From the NCBI GenBank assembly GCA_030705925.1, contig JAUZPM010000005.1, positions 1 to 56,385 on the forward strand: a DNA stretch of 56,385 nt. Direction: 5' to 3'. The DNA is from Bacillota bacterium (GTDB taxonomy: Bacteria; Bacillota; Clostridia; Oscillospirales; Feifaniaceae). Under the pieces are notes generated by a model. The model was not told the DNA's origin and ran no database searches. It saw only the letters and a list, made by a program, of their open reading frames with translations. The position numbers and the translations under genes are program-made. Positions 19,427-28,014 of the stretch are shown here, in pieces; the first letter of the stretch is position 1, and the number at the start of each line of letters is the position of its first letter.

Positions 19427-20173
19427 ATGAAAGCATTTTTTAAGTATCTTTCTATACAGTTCAAAATGGACCTGCGTGATAAGGGAACGCTTTTGAATTT
19501 TTATCTGGTTCCCATATTATTCTTCTTTGTCGTTGGGCCGGTATTCTCTTCTGCCAACCCTTACATTAAGCCCACATTGGCAGCCTCTATGTCTATTCTT
19601 GCAATAACAATGGGGGCCATAATGGGAATGCCTATCCCATTAGTCAAAATGCGTGAATCCGGAACCTTGCGTGCATTCAGAGTTAGCGGTATACCCAGCT
19701 GGGCGGTAATATTTGTCCAGGGTTTAAGTTCGTTTATACATCTGTTTATTGTATCTATTATAATTTACGTTTGTTCGCCAATCGCTTTTCATTCGGATTT
19801 GCCAAAAGATCCAGCCCTTTTTTTTGCAGTCATTGCGGTGCTTTTAATTGCAAGTATTGCAATAGGGCTTCTTATTGGAGTAACAGCTAAGAGCCAGTCG
19901 TTTGCAAGTATGCTGTCAATGATAATATTTTTTCCATCAATAATAGTAAGCGGCATTATGTTTCCTGTGAGCATGTTGCCAAATGCATTGCTGTGGATCG
20001 GTCGTATTTTCCCCGCGACATATGCGGCAGAAGCGCTGTATGGCTTAGCTTATAAGATAAATACAAATATCAATGCCTGGCTGGCATTAGGAATTATTGC
20101 TGTTATTGGGGTCTTAGTATTCGCTATTGCGATCTCATTATTTGATAAAAAAATTGAAAGTGAATTACTTTAA
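19427..20173 (+). CDS. ABC-2 type transporter permease
   Basis: 248 residues with about six hydrophobic helices, typical of ABC2_membrane exporters: helices near residues 25-45, 50-72, 98-120, 130-155, 165-190 and 218-240. The ATG at 19427 follows AAGGAG at 19411-19416; a longer in-frame reading from 19283 would run far into the ATPase gene and is rejected. It begins 2 bases after the ATPase stop. Together with the MerR/TipAS regulator this looks like an inducible drug or lantibiotic exporter; the substrate is not readable. Confidence 0.9.
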   Translation: MKAFFKYLSIQFKMDLRDKGTLLNFYLVPILFFFVVGPVFSSANPYIKPTLAASMSILAITMGAIMGMPIPLVKMRESGTLRAFRVSGIPSWAVIFVQGLSSFIHLFIVSIIIYVCSPIAFHSDLPKDPALFFAVIAVLLIASIAIGLLIGVTAKSQSFASMLSMIIFFPSIIVSGIMFPVSMLPNALLWIGRIFPATYAAEALYGLAYKINTNINAWLALGIIAVIGVLVFAIAISLFDKKIESELL

Positions 20174-20183
20174 AGATAAATAA

Positions 20184-20224
20184 GACAACGCCCAAAGCAG
20201 TAAATAAATGCTTTGGGCGTTGTC
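20184..20224. terminator. hairpin between convergent ABC and SLH genes
   Basis: A perfect 16-base stem, GACAACGCCCAAAGCA with TGCTTTGGGCGTTGTC, and a 9-base loop. The downstream T content is modest on both strands, so it is called a terminator mainly from strength and place. Confidence 0.75.
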
Positions 20225-20232
20225 TATATAAA

Positions 20233-21633
20233 TTATTTTACTAATTGTGCCTGATCTTCTCGATAGAGTATCTGTGTAAAGTAGTGCAAATAATGTTTCC
20301 CGTCAGCCATACCTATTCCTGTACTTGTATAATCCCCAAGCATATTAGCTCGGTTTTTATCGGAATTGATCCACTCAAAGCATGCCTCATAGCCGTTGTT
20401 TAACCCACCAGCGATGTTTTCTGAAGCACTGGAAACAGTAATACCGACTTCAGATAATCTATCCTCAAGCGTCTTCCCTTCCGGTGTTGTATGGTCAAAA
20501 TAATCTTTTTCGCCCATGTCTTTGCTATGCACAAAAGCGACCTCAGAAACGGTATCGCTATAAGCTAAAGGTTCCTTTCCGTTCATAACCCTAAAAGCAT
20601 TTGTGCAGTCGAAAATCTCCATCTCACAGCAGCGGAAGCGAACCGAATCATCAACAGTATCCTTTTTGCTGCTTATTGTAGTATAAATACCTATAACTTT
20701 ATCGCTGTCTATTTTATCCTCGAGTAAAGTAATAATGCAATTTGAGGCATAGGGCTTTATTGATTCATCGGCAGAAGATTTAAGAGTTCCTGACGGGAAT
20801 CCAGCAAATGTAAACGTCGGGGCATTTGACAAAATGGCAGAAACACGATTATTTTCAATGCCGATCATTACAAAATTATTATAATCTTTGTCATAAACAT
20901 ACCAGTCGTAATTGTAGGCGGTTTCATCGATTCTGTCTGGTGCACCGAAATGATTGATTACATAGTTCTTAGTATAACCGATTCGCAAACATGTACCGCC
21001 TACTGTAAAATCAGGCATTTTAATTTCATCAAATACACGCATCATAAATACAACAGCTTGTTCTCTTGTGGTGGTGTCATTAGGCGATATAGTTTTAGTG
21101 CTTGTTCCTGCCATTATGCCGGCTTTAAGCATGTACTCAACTGCGTCTTTTGCCCAGCTTGCAACATTTTTAAGATCCGTATAGCTGTCCAAGCTTCGAA
21201 ATGCCGATAAATTTAATTTAAATCCAAGAATATTAACTGTACGATAAAGCATGACGCAAATTTCCTGTCTTGTTATGTTTTCGTCCGGCGCAAACTTATC
21301 GTCGGCAACTCCATGCACAAAACCAAGACTGTAAGCTTTGATTACGTCAGCATTATCAGTATCAGTAAAGGGGTTTGAAACGGTTGAAATATTGTCATCG
21401 CCGTTTGTTGCAGCGTACAGTTTCATGACGAGTTCGCAAAATTCTAAACGTGTGATTGACTGCTGATAATTATCTTTAATTGAATCCGTAATGATGCCGT
21501 TTTCTATTGCACGGGAAATTGTGTCGGATGACCAATCACTGGGGGTTCCCTCCGCCTCCACGGAAAAAAGAAATAAAATAGCAAGAAGCACAGCGGAAAT
21601 GCGTGAGATAAACGATTTTTTCATCTTCATCAT
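20233..21633 (-). CDS. secreted S-layer-homology / CAP domain protein
   Basis: 466 residues with a signal peptide (KKSFISRISAVLLAILFLFS then VEAEG). Three SLH repeats (about residues 25-190) anchor it to secondary cell-wall polymer: TRLEFCELVMKLY, ENITRQEICVMLYRT and NDTTTREQAVVFMMRVF. Residues of about 210-320 resemble the CAP-associated N-terminal domain (YTKNYVINHFGAPDRID). The last 130 residues are a CAP/SCP domain with HSKDMGEKDYFDHTTPEGKT and SENIAGG. The start at 21633 follows AAAGGAG; an upstream ATG at 21660 is less well placed. It lies 30 bases after the DUF1015 gene, probably in one transcript. Confidence 0.9.
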   Translation of the reverse strand: MMKMKKSFISRISAVLLAILFLFSVEAEGTPSDWSSDTISRAIENGIITDSIKDNYQQSITRLEFCELVMKLYAATNGDDNISTVSNPFTDTDNADVIKAYSLGFVHGVADDKFAPDENITRQEICVMLYRTVNILGFKLNLSAFRSLDSYTDLKNVASWAKDAVEYMLKAGIMAGTSTKTISPNDTTTREQAVVFMMRVFDEIKMPDFTVGGTCLRIGYTKNYVINHFGAPDRIDETAYNYDWYVYDKDYNNFVMIGIENNRVSAILSNAPTFTFAGFPSGTLKSSADESIKPYASNCIITLLEDKIDSDKVIGIYTTISSKKDTVDDSVRFRCCEMEIFDCTNAFRVMNGKEPLAYSDTVSEVAFVHSKDMGEKDYFDHTTPEGKTLEDRLSEVGITVSSASENIAGGLNNGYEACFEWINSDKNRANMLGDYTSTGIGMADGKHYLHYFTQILYREDQAQLVK

Positions 21634-21663
21634 GGCAACTCCTTTTGCGCTGTTGCGCATATT

Positions 21664-22941
21664 TTATACCATTTTGTTCATTACGAGCCCTGTTATCAGT
21701 TTGGGATAAAAATAAGTGCTCTTCTGAGGCATTTTTTCTCCCGCCGCAGCAACATCTTTTATTTCAGATACTTTTGTAGGATTTAAAATAAATGCAGCCT
21801 GATATGTTCCTTCTTTTACACCAGCAATTGCCTCCTCAATGCTGCGTGTATATGTTAAATTTATTTGTTTAGCCATATTTTCTTTATCTATATGAAGAGT
21901 TCTTTCGAGGACGAGTGAATGTAATATAGTTACATCAAGTCCATTATATGCGTCACTTTTGTCAGTATTCATTAATGTTATGGCATTAGAGTCTTTTAGT
22001 TTAAGCTTATAATAATAATTGTTGCCAGTATACATCGCAAAACATTTATCCTGGTTATTTATCATTAGTTCAGATTGGATTTCATTTAAATTAGTTTTTG
22101 TTTCAATGTCAAAGAATAATTTACATTCTTTAATCAGATTTTCTTCGCTGAAATTTTGGACATCACGAATAAGACGATGTGTCGGGAAAACAACAAGACC
22201 ATCGTTCTCTATATCAACTAAATCCATCATAATATAATTTCCGCCAAGCTCGGTATCATTGATTTTGCCTTCGGATCTGAGTTTATTGCGGAAATTTAAA
22301 GCTGTTTCATAACGGTGGTGACCGTCTGCTATAAATAATTGCCTGTCTTTGAAATCATCGATTATAGCATTGATAACATTTGTATCTGTTATACACCAAA
22401 GTCTGTGGATAACATTATCATCGTCAGAAAATTCTATATCAGGATCGTATTGAGATGCACTTTCAATCTTACTACGGGTATTTTTGTCACCATCCATATA
22501 CAATGAGTATACCTGACTAAAATTACAGAAAGTTTCACACATTAAATTGAAACGATCAGCTTTCGCTTTAGAAAGAGTTTCTTCATGAGGAAGAACTATA
22601 TTTTTTGAAAATTCTTCTAGACGGACTAAAGTAATAAGTCCCTTTACTTTTTTTCTTATACCGTAAGCCGTGAATTCTTCTTCGTAAATATAAAGACTAT
22701 CATGCTCGTCCTGCTTTAAAATGCCTTCATTTATCATTTCACTTAATTTTTTTCCTGCATTTTTATAACGATTTTCTCCGCCGTCAGGCAATTCCAAAGA
22801 AATGATATTGTTGGGATTAGATGCTTCATAAGATTTTCTCTGTAATGGTGAAATAATATCATATGGTGGGCAGACAAGTGTGTTTATTTCACCTGCTTTT
22901 TTTGTAAAGCGAAGGCCTTTAAATGCCGAAATAACTGCCAT
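21664..22941 (-). CDS. DUF1015 family protein
   Basis: 425 residues of the DUF1015 family, widespread in anaerobes and often found near serine or hydroxypyruvate metabolism genes; the biochemical role is not established. Visible family blocks are AFKGLRFTKKAGEINTLVCP near the N-terminus, CPPYDIIS, VLPHEETLSKAKADRF and the conserved LFIADGHHRYETAL (around residue 205), whose His residues suggest metal or phosphate chemistry. GAGG precedes the ATG. It is the first gene of a probable two-gene unit with the SLH/CAP protein, an association that may be accidental. Confidence 0.85.
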   Translation of the reverse strand: MAVISAFKGLRFTKKAGEINTLVCPPYDIISPLQRKSYEASNPNNIISLELPDGGENRYKNAGKKLSEMINEGILKQDEHDSLYIYEEEFTAYGIRKKVKGLITLVRLEEFSKNIVLPHEETLSKAKADRFNLMCETFCNFSQVYSLYMDGDKNTRSKIESASQYDPDIEFSDDDNVIHRLWCITDTNVINAIIDDFKDRQLFIADGHHRYETALNFRNKLRSEGKINDTELGGNYIMMDLVDIENDGLVVFPTHRLIRDVQNFSEENLIKECKLFFDIETKTNLNEIQSELMINNQDKCFAMYTGNNYYYKLKLKDSNAITLMNTDKSDAYNGLDVTILHSLVLERTLHIDKENMAKQINLTYTRSIEEAIAGVKEGTYQAAFILNPTKVSEIKDVAAAGEKMPQKSTYFYPKLITGLVMNKMV

Positions 22942-23045
22942 AAATCGTCCTCATTTCCATAATTTTAAGTGATTAACTGTGTTGTAAAACAAATAATAAT
23001 AGTGTTCGGTTCCATAATTGAAATTTGATAGGAGGAAACAAAATA

Positions 23046-23198
23046 ATGAAAGGTATAATTCCCGCAATGGTTGCAGGAGTAGCAATCGGAGCAGTTGTAA
23101 GCTCAGTATATCCAATGCCTATTTCCCATCGCACGGCTCGTCAAATCAGACGTTATGTAAGAAGAAACGCAAAAAATATGATGGGGTATATTGGTTAA
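23046..23198 (+). CDS. small YtxH-like protein, 50 residues
   Basis: Short ORF reading MKGIIPAMVAGVAIGAVVSS at the N-terminus, then a basic tail (RQIRRYVRRNAKNMMGYIG). A glycine/alanine-rich hydrophobic helix with a basic amphipathic tail is the pattern of small YtxH-like proteins common in spore-forming Clostridia. GGAGG at 23031-23035 stands 10 bases before the ATG and a strong terminator follows, so it looks like a real single-gene unit. Function unknown. Confidence 0.72.
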   Translation: MKGIIPAMVAGVAIGAVVSSVYPMPISHRTARQIRRYVRRNAKNMMGYIG

Positions 23199-23231
23199 TA
23201 TTCTTGCCAATTTGCTGACTTGATAATTTAT

Positions 23232-23300
23232 GAAGCCAAAACAGCAACAGGCATCTCAGCTTAAAAGCAGAGAGCGCCTGTTGCTGTTTTTTCAGGCTTC
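23232..23300. terminator. strong terminator, convergent genes
   Basis: AAAACAGCAACAGGC (23238-23252) pairs with GCCTGTTGCTGTTTT (23276-23290), with TT after it on the plus strand. An outer GAAGCC / GGCTTC pair extends the stem. Confidence 0.9.
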
Positions 23301-23305
23301 TCTTA

Positions 23306-24235
23306 TTATTTTATAGGGGTTAACTCTTTACCATCATTAGAATAGATTCCGACAAAAGGCAATTCTGCATATGAAAAATCGAGTCCTATACTTGAGGCGA
23401 AAGTTTTACTTTTAGTTGCCTGAACCGGAACTGCAAATGAAATTACTCTATTTTGTGTAAGTGTTTTTAAAAAGTTTTCAATACATTGAGATTTTGTTAC
23501 GCCATTTGTATCTCCGTAATATATTGAAGAAGTTTTTCCGTTTGTGGGAAAATTACATTCCATTAGCATTACTTCATCTGCACCGGCTGCAAATGCGCTA
23601 TCTGTAACTGAAGTTATATAGTCGCATGCAGATTCAGAGTATGGATTCAGCCATTTTTTATTGTTTGAGTCAAGCCAAAGCATGTTTTTCGAATACATAA
23701 TGCCAGATTTTTTATCCACCGTAACTTCGTGATTATCCCTAAAAGCATAAACTTCTGCAATTACGTATAGATTGTTGTCCTTTAATTCTTTAATATATTC
23801 GTTTAAATCAGAATTAGAATCTATTACGTTGCCTAATTGATTTTTATATTCTATAATTACTGAATTTATTTCCCCATTTTTAGCTTTCTGAATTAAAGCG
23901 TCTGCCCCCTGTGTAATTTCAGACTGTGTAACTAGTTGGTATTTTAAATCAACAGGTCTTTTAGATGTTTTTGTTTGATCTTCAGTTGCAACAGAGGAAT
24001 TTCCGGCCTGAGTATCAGATGGCTGCTGTTGTACTGTTTGATCAGAGTTTTGAGTGGTGGAACTGTTTTCAGACGTAGTAACCGGCTGTGTTGGTTTAGA
24101 ATTTTTTTGGTTTATATCGAAAATTCCGATTACATAAAGTCCAGTAGCACACAAAAGAATAAAAATGAGTATAAATATAATCACCCATTTTTTCCAATTA
24201 CTTTTTCCCGTATATCTGTGCAGTCTATCGTTCAT
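23306..24235 (-). CDS. membrane-anchored glycoside-hydrolase-like protein (DUF4015 type)
   Basis: 309 residues. One N-terminal membrane helix (KKWVIIFILIFILLCATGLY) acts as an uncleaved anchor. A Ser/Thr/Gln-rich linker (about 45-95) follows, then a compact outer domain. That domain resembles DUF4015, a TIM-barrel putative glycoside hydrolase: NLYVIAEVYAFRDN, MLWLDSNNKKWLNPYSESACDYI, DEVMLMECNFP. The start at 24235 is chosen because GAGGTG lies just upstream; 24256 is an alternative. It has a good promoter of its own. The substrate is probably a cell-wall or exopolysaccharide glycan, but this is inference. Confidence 0.78.
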   Translation of the reverse strand: MNDRLHRYTGKSNWKKWVIIFILIFILLCATGLYVIGIFDINQKNSKPTQPVTTSENSSTTQNSDQTVQQQPSDTQAGNSSVATEDQTKTSKRPVDLKYQLVTQSEITQGADALIQKAKNGEINSVIIEYKNQLGNVIDSNSDLNEYIKELKDNNLYVIAEVYAFRDNHEVTVDKKSGIMYSKNMLWLDSNNKKWLNPYSESACDYITSVTDSAFAAGADEVMLMECNFPTNGKTSSIYYGDTNGVTKSQCIENFLKTLTQNRVISFAVPVQATKSKTFASSIGLDFSYAELPFVGIYSNDGKELTPIK

Positions 24236-24297
24236 ATGACACCTCTGATTAGTCATAAGTATATTATATATTTATTTAATATATAATTATTAAAATT

Positions 24298-24327
24298 ATT
24301 ATATGTCATTAAAGACAATTCTGTCAA
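24298..24327 (-). promoter_or_regulatory. promoter of the DUF4015-type gene
   Basis: On the minus strand: TTGACA (24327-24322), 18-base spacer, TATAAT (24303-24298). Confidence 0.8.
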
Positions 24328-24341
24328 CTGTATGCAAATAT

Positions 24342-24381
24342 AAAAGGCAGTAAGCTTTATCTTAAGCCTACTGCCCTATTT
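24342..24381 (-). terminator. terminator of the rnf operon
   Basis: GGCAGTAAGC-type stem (from 24346) pairs with GCCTACTGCC (to 24375). T-rich tracts lie on both sides; on the minus strand it follows rnfB directly. Confidence 0.85.
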
Positions 24382-24397
24382 TTTGAATCTTATTAAA

Positions 24398-25192
24398 TTA
24401 ATTATTACAATGTATGATTTTAGAAGGACATTTTTCGGCACACACTCCACAACCGGTGCATTTTTCAAAGTCTATTTGAGCAACGTTGTTTATAATCGCA
24501 ATTGCTCCAAATTCACAGGCTTTTTCGCAAATGCGGCAGGAAATGCATCCGACGCTGCACTGCTTGCGAACAGCAGGACCTTTATCGAGCGATGAACAGG
24601 CAACGGCATATGCACTGTCGTATGGCGTAAGCGTTATTAGATTCTTAGGGCAGGAAGAAATACATAAACCACATGCGGTGCATTTTTCTTTATCAACAAC
24701 AGCAACCCCGTTTTCGATTTTTAATGCACCGAATGAACATGCTTTTACGCAGGTGCCAAAACCGATACAGGCGTATTTGCACATTTTGTCTCCACCGCCT
24801 AAACGCATAACAGCGTTGCAGTCGTGTTCGCCTTTGTATTCGTATTTTTTTATTGCTGAGTTTGCTGATCCTGCACAACGTACAAATGCATTTTTTCTTT
24901 CCTCGGCTATTTCTTCTGTACCCATGATTGCGGCTACTTTAGCAGCAACTTTTGTGCCTCCAACAGGACAGCCGTTGATTTTTGCTCTTCCCTCAGCAAC
25001 TGCTGTTGCAAAAGCGGAGCATCCGGCATATCCGCATCCACCGCAGTTTGCACCAGTAAGGACTTCTTGTATCTGAGGTATTCTTTCGTCTTTTTCAACA
25101 GCAAATATTTTTGATGCGAATGCAAGCGTTATACCAAATAAAAGCCCCATAATGCTAAGGGCGAGCACCGCATATAAAATTGGCATTATCAT
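24398..25192 (-). CDS. rnfB: RnfB, iron-sulfur subunit of the Rnf complex
   Basis: About 264 residues. An N-terminal membrane helix precedes the four-Cys motif GANCGGCGYAGC with a later CPVGG, which holds the first cluster. Ferredoxin-type motifs follow (CTACGLCISSCP, CISCRICEKAC, CTGCGVCAEKCP). RnfB is thought to accept electrons from ferredoxin and pass them into the complex. The ATG at 25192 is chosen for its GGAG 6 bases upstream; another ATG is at 25204. It is the last gene of rnfCDGEAB and is separated from rnfA by 88 bases, the only long gap in the operon. Confidence 0.96.
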   Translation of the reverse strand: MIMPILYAVLALSIMGLLFGITLAFASKIFAVEKDERIPQIQEVLTGANCGGCGYAGCSAFATAVAEGRAKINGCPVGGTKVAAKVAAIMGTEEIAEERKNAFVRCAGSANSAIKKYEYKGEHDCNAVMRLGGGDKMCKYACIGFGTCVKACSFGALKIENGVAVVDKEKCTACGLCISSCPKNLITLTPYDSAYAVACSSLDKGPAVRKQCSVGCISCRICEKACEFGAIAIINNVAQIDFEKCTGCGVCAEKCPSKIIHCNN

Positions 25193-25280
25193 AATTGACT
25201 CCATGCTGCGCAGCTAAAAAATGGCGCTGCGAGCCCCTTTTACGGTAAGCGGGCAAACCGATTTATAATATCAAATTCTC

Positions 25281-25865
25281 TTACAGCGGAAGCTTAAGAC
25301 CCTGAAATCCCATAAATGCCATAGAAAGCAGTGAAGCAGCAACGAGAGCCATAGGGAATCCCTGAAATGCTTTTGGAATGTCACTGTAAGCAAGTCTTTC
25401 TCGTACGCCTGAAAAGATTACGATTGCAAGCATAAAACCAACGGCAGCGGAAAAACCGAATACCACTGATTCTATAAAGTTATATCCTCGTTGTATATTT
25501 AATAAAGCAGATCCGAGCACAGCGCAGTTTGTCGTTATGAGAGGAAGATATATGCCAAGAGCTTGGTAGAGCGCCGGCATTATCTTTTGGAGTGCCATCT
25601 CAACAAACTGAACCAAGGTTGCTATTACTAGAATAAACGCAACGGTTTGCATGTACTGCAGGTGCAGAGGCACTAAAATAAAATTATTAACTGCCCAGGT
25701 CAGGGCTGACGAAAGTGTTATTGTAAACACGACAGCCATTCCCATTCCGATTGCAGTATCTGTCTTTTTTGAAACTCCAAGAAATGGGCAGATTCCAAGA
25801 AATTTAACTAGAACGAAGTTTTCTATTAATATTGCATTAATTACAATTAGTAATATTGATGTCAT
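25281..25865 (-). CDS. rnfA: RnfA, membrane subunit of the Rnf complex
   Basis: 194 residues with six membrane helices. The family start [23 protein letters not shown] holds the Cys residue that ligates the intramembrane 2Fe-2S cluster shared with Rnf[13 protein letters not shown] holds the second. The gene overlaps the end of rnfE by four bases (ATGA), a sign of translational coupling. RnfA and RnfE are inverted-topology homologues that form the ion and electron path. Confidence 0.97.
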   Translation of the reverse strand: MTSILLIVINAILIENFVLVKFLGICPFLGVSKKTDTAIGMGMAVVFTITLSSALTWAVNNFILVPLHLQYMQTVAFILVIATLVQFVEMALQKIMPALYQALGIYLPLITTNCAVLGSALLNIQRGYNFIESVVFGFSAAVGFMLAIVIFSGVRERLAYSDIPKAFQGFPMALVAASLLSMAFMGFQGLKLPL

Positions 25866-26473
25866 TTCTTTTCCTCACCCTTTCTTTGTTTAAGGTACTG
25901 TACGCCTGCAACTAGAAACCCAAGCGTAAGAAATCCTCCGGCCGGGAGTATCATCATAATTACTTTTGGATAATTTGCCCCCAGCAAGTTTATCCCAAGA
26001 ATTGTACCGTTTCCTATTAACTCGCGGACGGAAGCTAGGATAGTCAAGGCAAACGTAAAGCCTAATCCCATGCCAAGCCCGTCTAAAAAGGACGGGAAAG
26101 GCTTGCTTTTTGATGCGAATGCTTCTGCTCTCGCAAGAATTATGCAGTTAACAACAATCAATGGTATATATATACCGAGAACTTTTGACAATGCCGGTAA
26201 GTATGCCTGCATCAAAAGGTCTACCATTGTTACGAAACCCGCAATTATTACAACATATGCCGCAATCCTGATCTTTCCAGGGATTATTTTTCTGAGCAGT
26301 GATATTGCAACGTTTGAGCATATCAAAACTGCTGTTGCCGCAAGCCCCATACCAATGCCGTTTTGTACGCTAGTCGTAACAGCCAGTGTAGGACACATAC
26401 CCAGCAGTTGGATAAAAGTTGGGTTTTGAGTTATAATTCCATCTTTCAATTGGGATAGTTGATCTAGTTTCAT
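25862..26473 (-). CDS. rnfE: RnfE, membrane subunit of the Rnf complex
   Basis: 203 residues, six membrane helices, homologous to RnfA. Seen: [21 protein letters not shown] with the cluster Cys, [16 protein letters not shown], and [19 protein letters not shown]. The C-terminus is basic and soluble ([12 protein letters not shown]). GGGAGG stands before the ATG. It lies between rnfG (10 bases) and rnfA (overlap). Confidence 0.97.
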   Translation of the reverse strand: MKLDQLSQLKDGIITQNPTFIQLLGMCPTLAVTTSVQNGIGMGLAATAVLICSNVAISLLRKIIPGKIRIAAYVVIIAGFVTMVDLLMQAYLPALSKVLGIYIPLIVVNCIILARAEAFASKSKPFPSFLDGLGMGLGFTFALTILASVRELIGNGTILGINLLGANYPKVIMMILPAGGFLTLGFLVAGVQYLKQRKGEEKK

Positions 26474-26483
26474 TTTTACCTCC

Positions 26484-27041
26484 CTATCCTAGTTTTGAAA
26501 CTGCATCAAGGGCAGCATTTATGCCTTTAGTTACAGCATTTGAAGAAATTGTTGCACCGCTGATCGCCTGAACTTCATTATTTGATGGTGTGGTTTTAAC
26601 TACTTTAATATTAGCTGTTTTATCTTTAAACTGGCTTGAAAAAGAAGCATCTTTTGCCTTTGTCCCAAGTCCCGGGGTTTCGTTCATGTTCGTAATAACA
26701 TAAGTAGAAACCTTTTTATCGGGCGTAATACCGACTAACATTGAAATAGCTCCTCCAAAGCCTTGAGGTTCTACACTGATGACATAGCCGATGGATTTAC
26801 CATCTTTTTTAGCAGTATAGCCCTCTGTAACGACATCCGTGGCGGCAAGATTTAATTTGTCAAAACTATCAGCATTAGAAAAGATCTGCTGCATGGCTTC
26901 TTTTTTTGTTTTTGCTGAGTTTTCCGCTATTTTATCCTTTGTTATTCCGTTTACAAAGGCAAGCAAAAGTGCTGTTATAAAAGTAATGGTAAAAAGAATT
27001 AGCCCGAGGCGTATTATTTCATTATGTTTTTTATCACCCAA
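26484..27041 (-). CDS. rnfG: RnfG, covalent-FMN subunit of the Rnf complex
   Basis: About 185 residues: an N-terminal membrane helix (LGLILFTITFITALLLAFVNG) and an external FMN-binding domain. The flavinylation motif ISGATISSNAV is intact; Thr in SGAT carries FMN. The start is taken as TTG at 27041, overlapping the rnfD stop by 8 bases, because GGAAGGGG lies 5-7 bases upstream; the longer reading from 27059 starts at another TTG inside rnfD without a site. It depends on an ApbE flavin transferase that is not in this window. Confidence 0.94.
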   Translation of the reverse strand: MGDKKHNEIIRLGLILFTITFITALLLAFVNGITKDKIAENSAKTKKEAMQQIFSNADSFDKLNLAATDVVTEGYTAKKDGKSIGYVISVEPQGFGGAISMLVGITPDKKVSTYVITNMNETPGLGTKAKDASFSSQFKDKTANIKVVKTTPSNNEVQAISGATISSNAVTKGINAALDAVSKLG

Positions 27042-28005
27042 GTTTAACACCCCTTCCAAATGCTTTTGGCTTTGTATATTTATCGATAAACCATGTAAGA
27101 AGGTTCATAAGCACTATTGCATATGAGACTCCTTCCGGGTATCCGCCGTAATAACGTATCAGAACCGTCAGAAGCCCACATCCTATTCCGAAAATAATTC
27201 TCCCTTTCCCAGTAACGGGGGTTGTTGCATAGTCAGTTGCCATAAAAAACGCGCCAAGCATCAGCCCGCCCGAAAGTAACTCAGAAAGCATAAATTGCCC
27301 TCTGTTAAGGCCGCCGCTTGAAAGAAAAGTAATAATAGCAACTGTTCCGATATAAGAAACAGGCGTATGCCAAGTTATTACTCTACGCATCATTAGATAG
27401 ATTCCGCCGGCAACGAGAAGCAGAGCCGAAGTTTCACCTATGCACCCGCCGGTTCCGCCAAGAAGCATCATAAATAAAGAAGTGTCTGGAAGTGTGTGCG
27501 CCTTAAGGCTTACCAGCGGCGTTGCTGTCGTAACAGCATCTGCGCCGAGATTTGCAGTCCATAAAAACACTGGATGAGCCCATGTCGTCATTGCACCGGT
27601 GAAACTTGCAGCCAGAAATATCCTTCCTGTAAGCGCCGGGTTCATAAAATTTTGACCAAGGCCGCCAAAAAGCTGTTTTGCAACTACTATGGCTATGAAA
27701 GACCCTATTACCGTCATCCAAAGCGGTGCAGATACAGACATGTTGTATGCCAGAAGGATACCTGTTACAACAGCAGACAGGTCTCCAATCGTATTATTGC
27801 GTTTCATGATGCGCCGTGTTATATATTCAAACAAAATGCAGGATACTACACCTACAAGTGTATGCAACAATGCACGGTAGCCGAAAAAGTACATAGCTGC
27901 AACAAGAGGCGGCATAAGAGCAATTATCACATCGGTCATTATCGAATGGGTATTTTCTTCACTTCTTATATGGGGAGATGAGGTAACAGTCAATAATTTT
28001 TCCAT
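27034..28005 (-). CDS. rnfD: RnfD, membrane flavin subunit of the Rnf complex
   Basis: 323 residues with about ten membrane helices. Seen: SSPHIRSEENTHSIMTDVIIAL, a QNFMNPALTGRIFLAASF block, and DAVTTATPLV, which contains the Thr thought to bind FMN covalently. AGGAGG precedes the ATG. It follows rnfC by 9 bases and overlaps rnfG. Confidence 0.97.
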   Translation of the reverse strand: MEKLLTVTSSPHIRSEENTHSIMTDVIIALMPPLVAAMYFFGYRALLHTLVGVVSCILFEYITRRIMKRNNTIGDLSAVVTGILLAYNMSVSAPLWMTVIGSFIAIVVAKQLFGGLGQNFMNPALTGRIFLAASFTGAMTTWAHPVFLWTANLGADAVTTATPLVSLKAHTLPDTSLFMMLLGGTGGCIGETSALLLVAGGIYLMMRRVITWHTPVSYIGTVAIITFLSSGGLNRGQFMLSELLSGGLMLGAFFMATDYATTPVTGKGRIIFGIGCGLLTVLIRYYGGYPEGVSYAIVLMNLLTWFIDKYTKPKAFGRGVKLG

Positions 28006-28014
28006 TTAATCCTC

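Noticed and set aside
24486-25076. A 196-residue open frame on the plus strand opposite rnfB
   Set aside because: It is the antisense shadow of a strongly conserved iron-sulfur gene; its composition follows Cys and Gly codons on the other strand.
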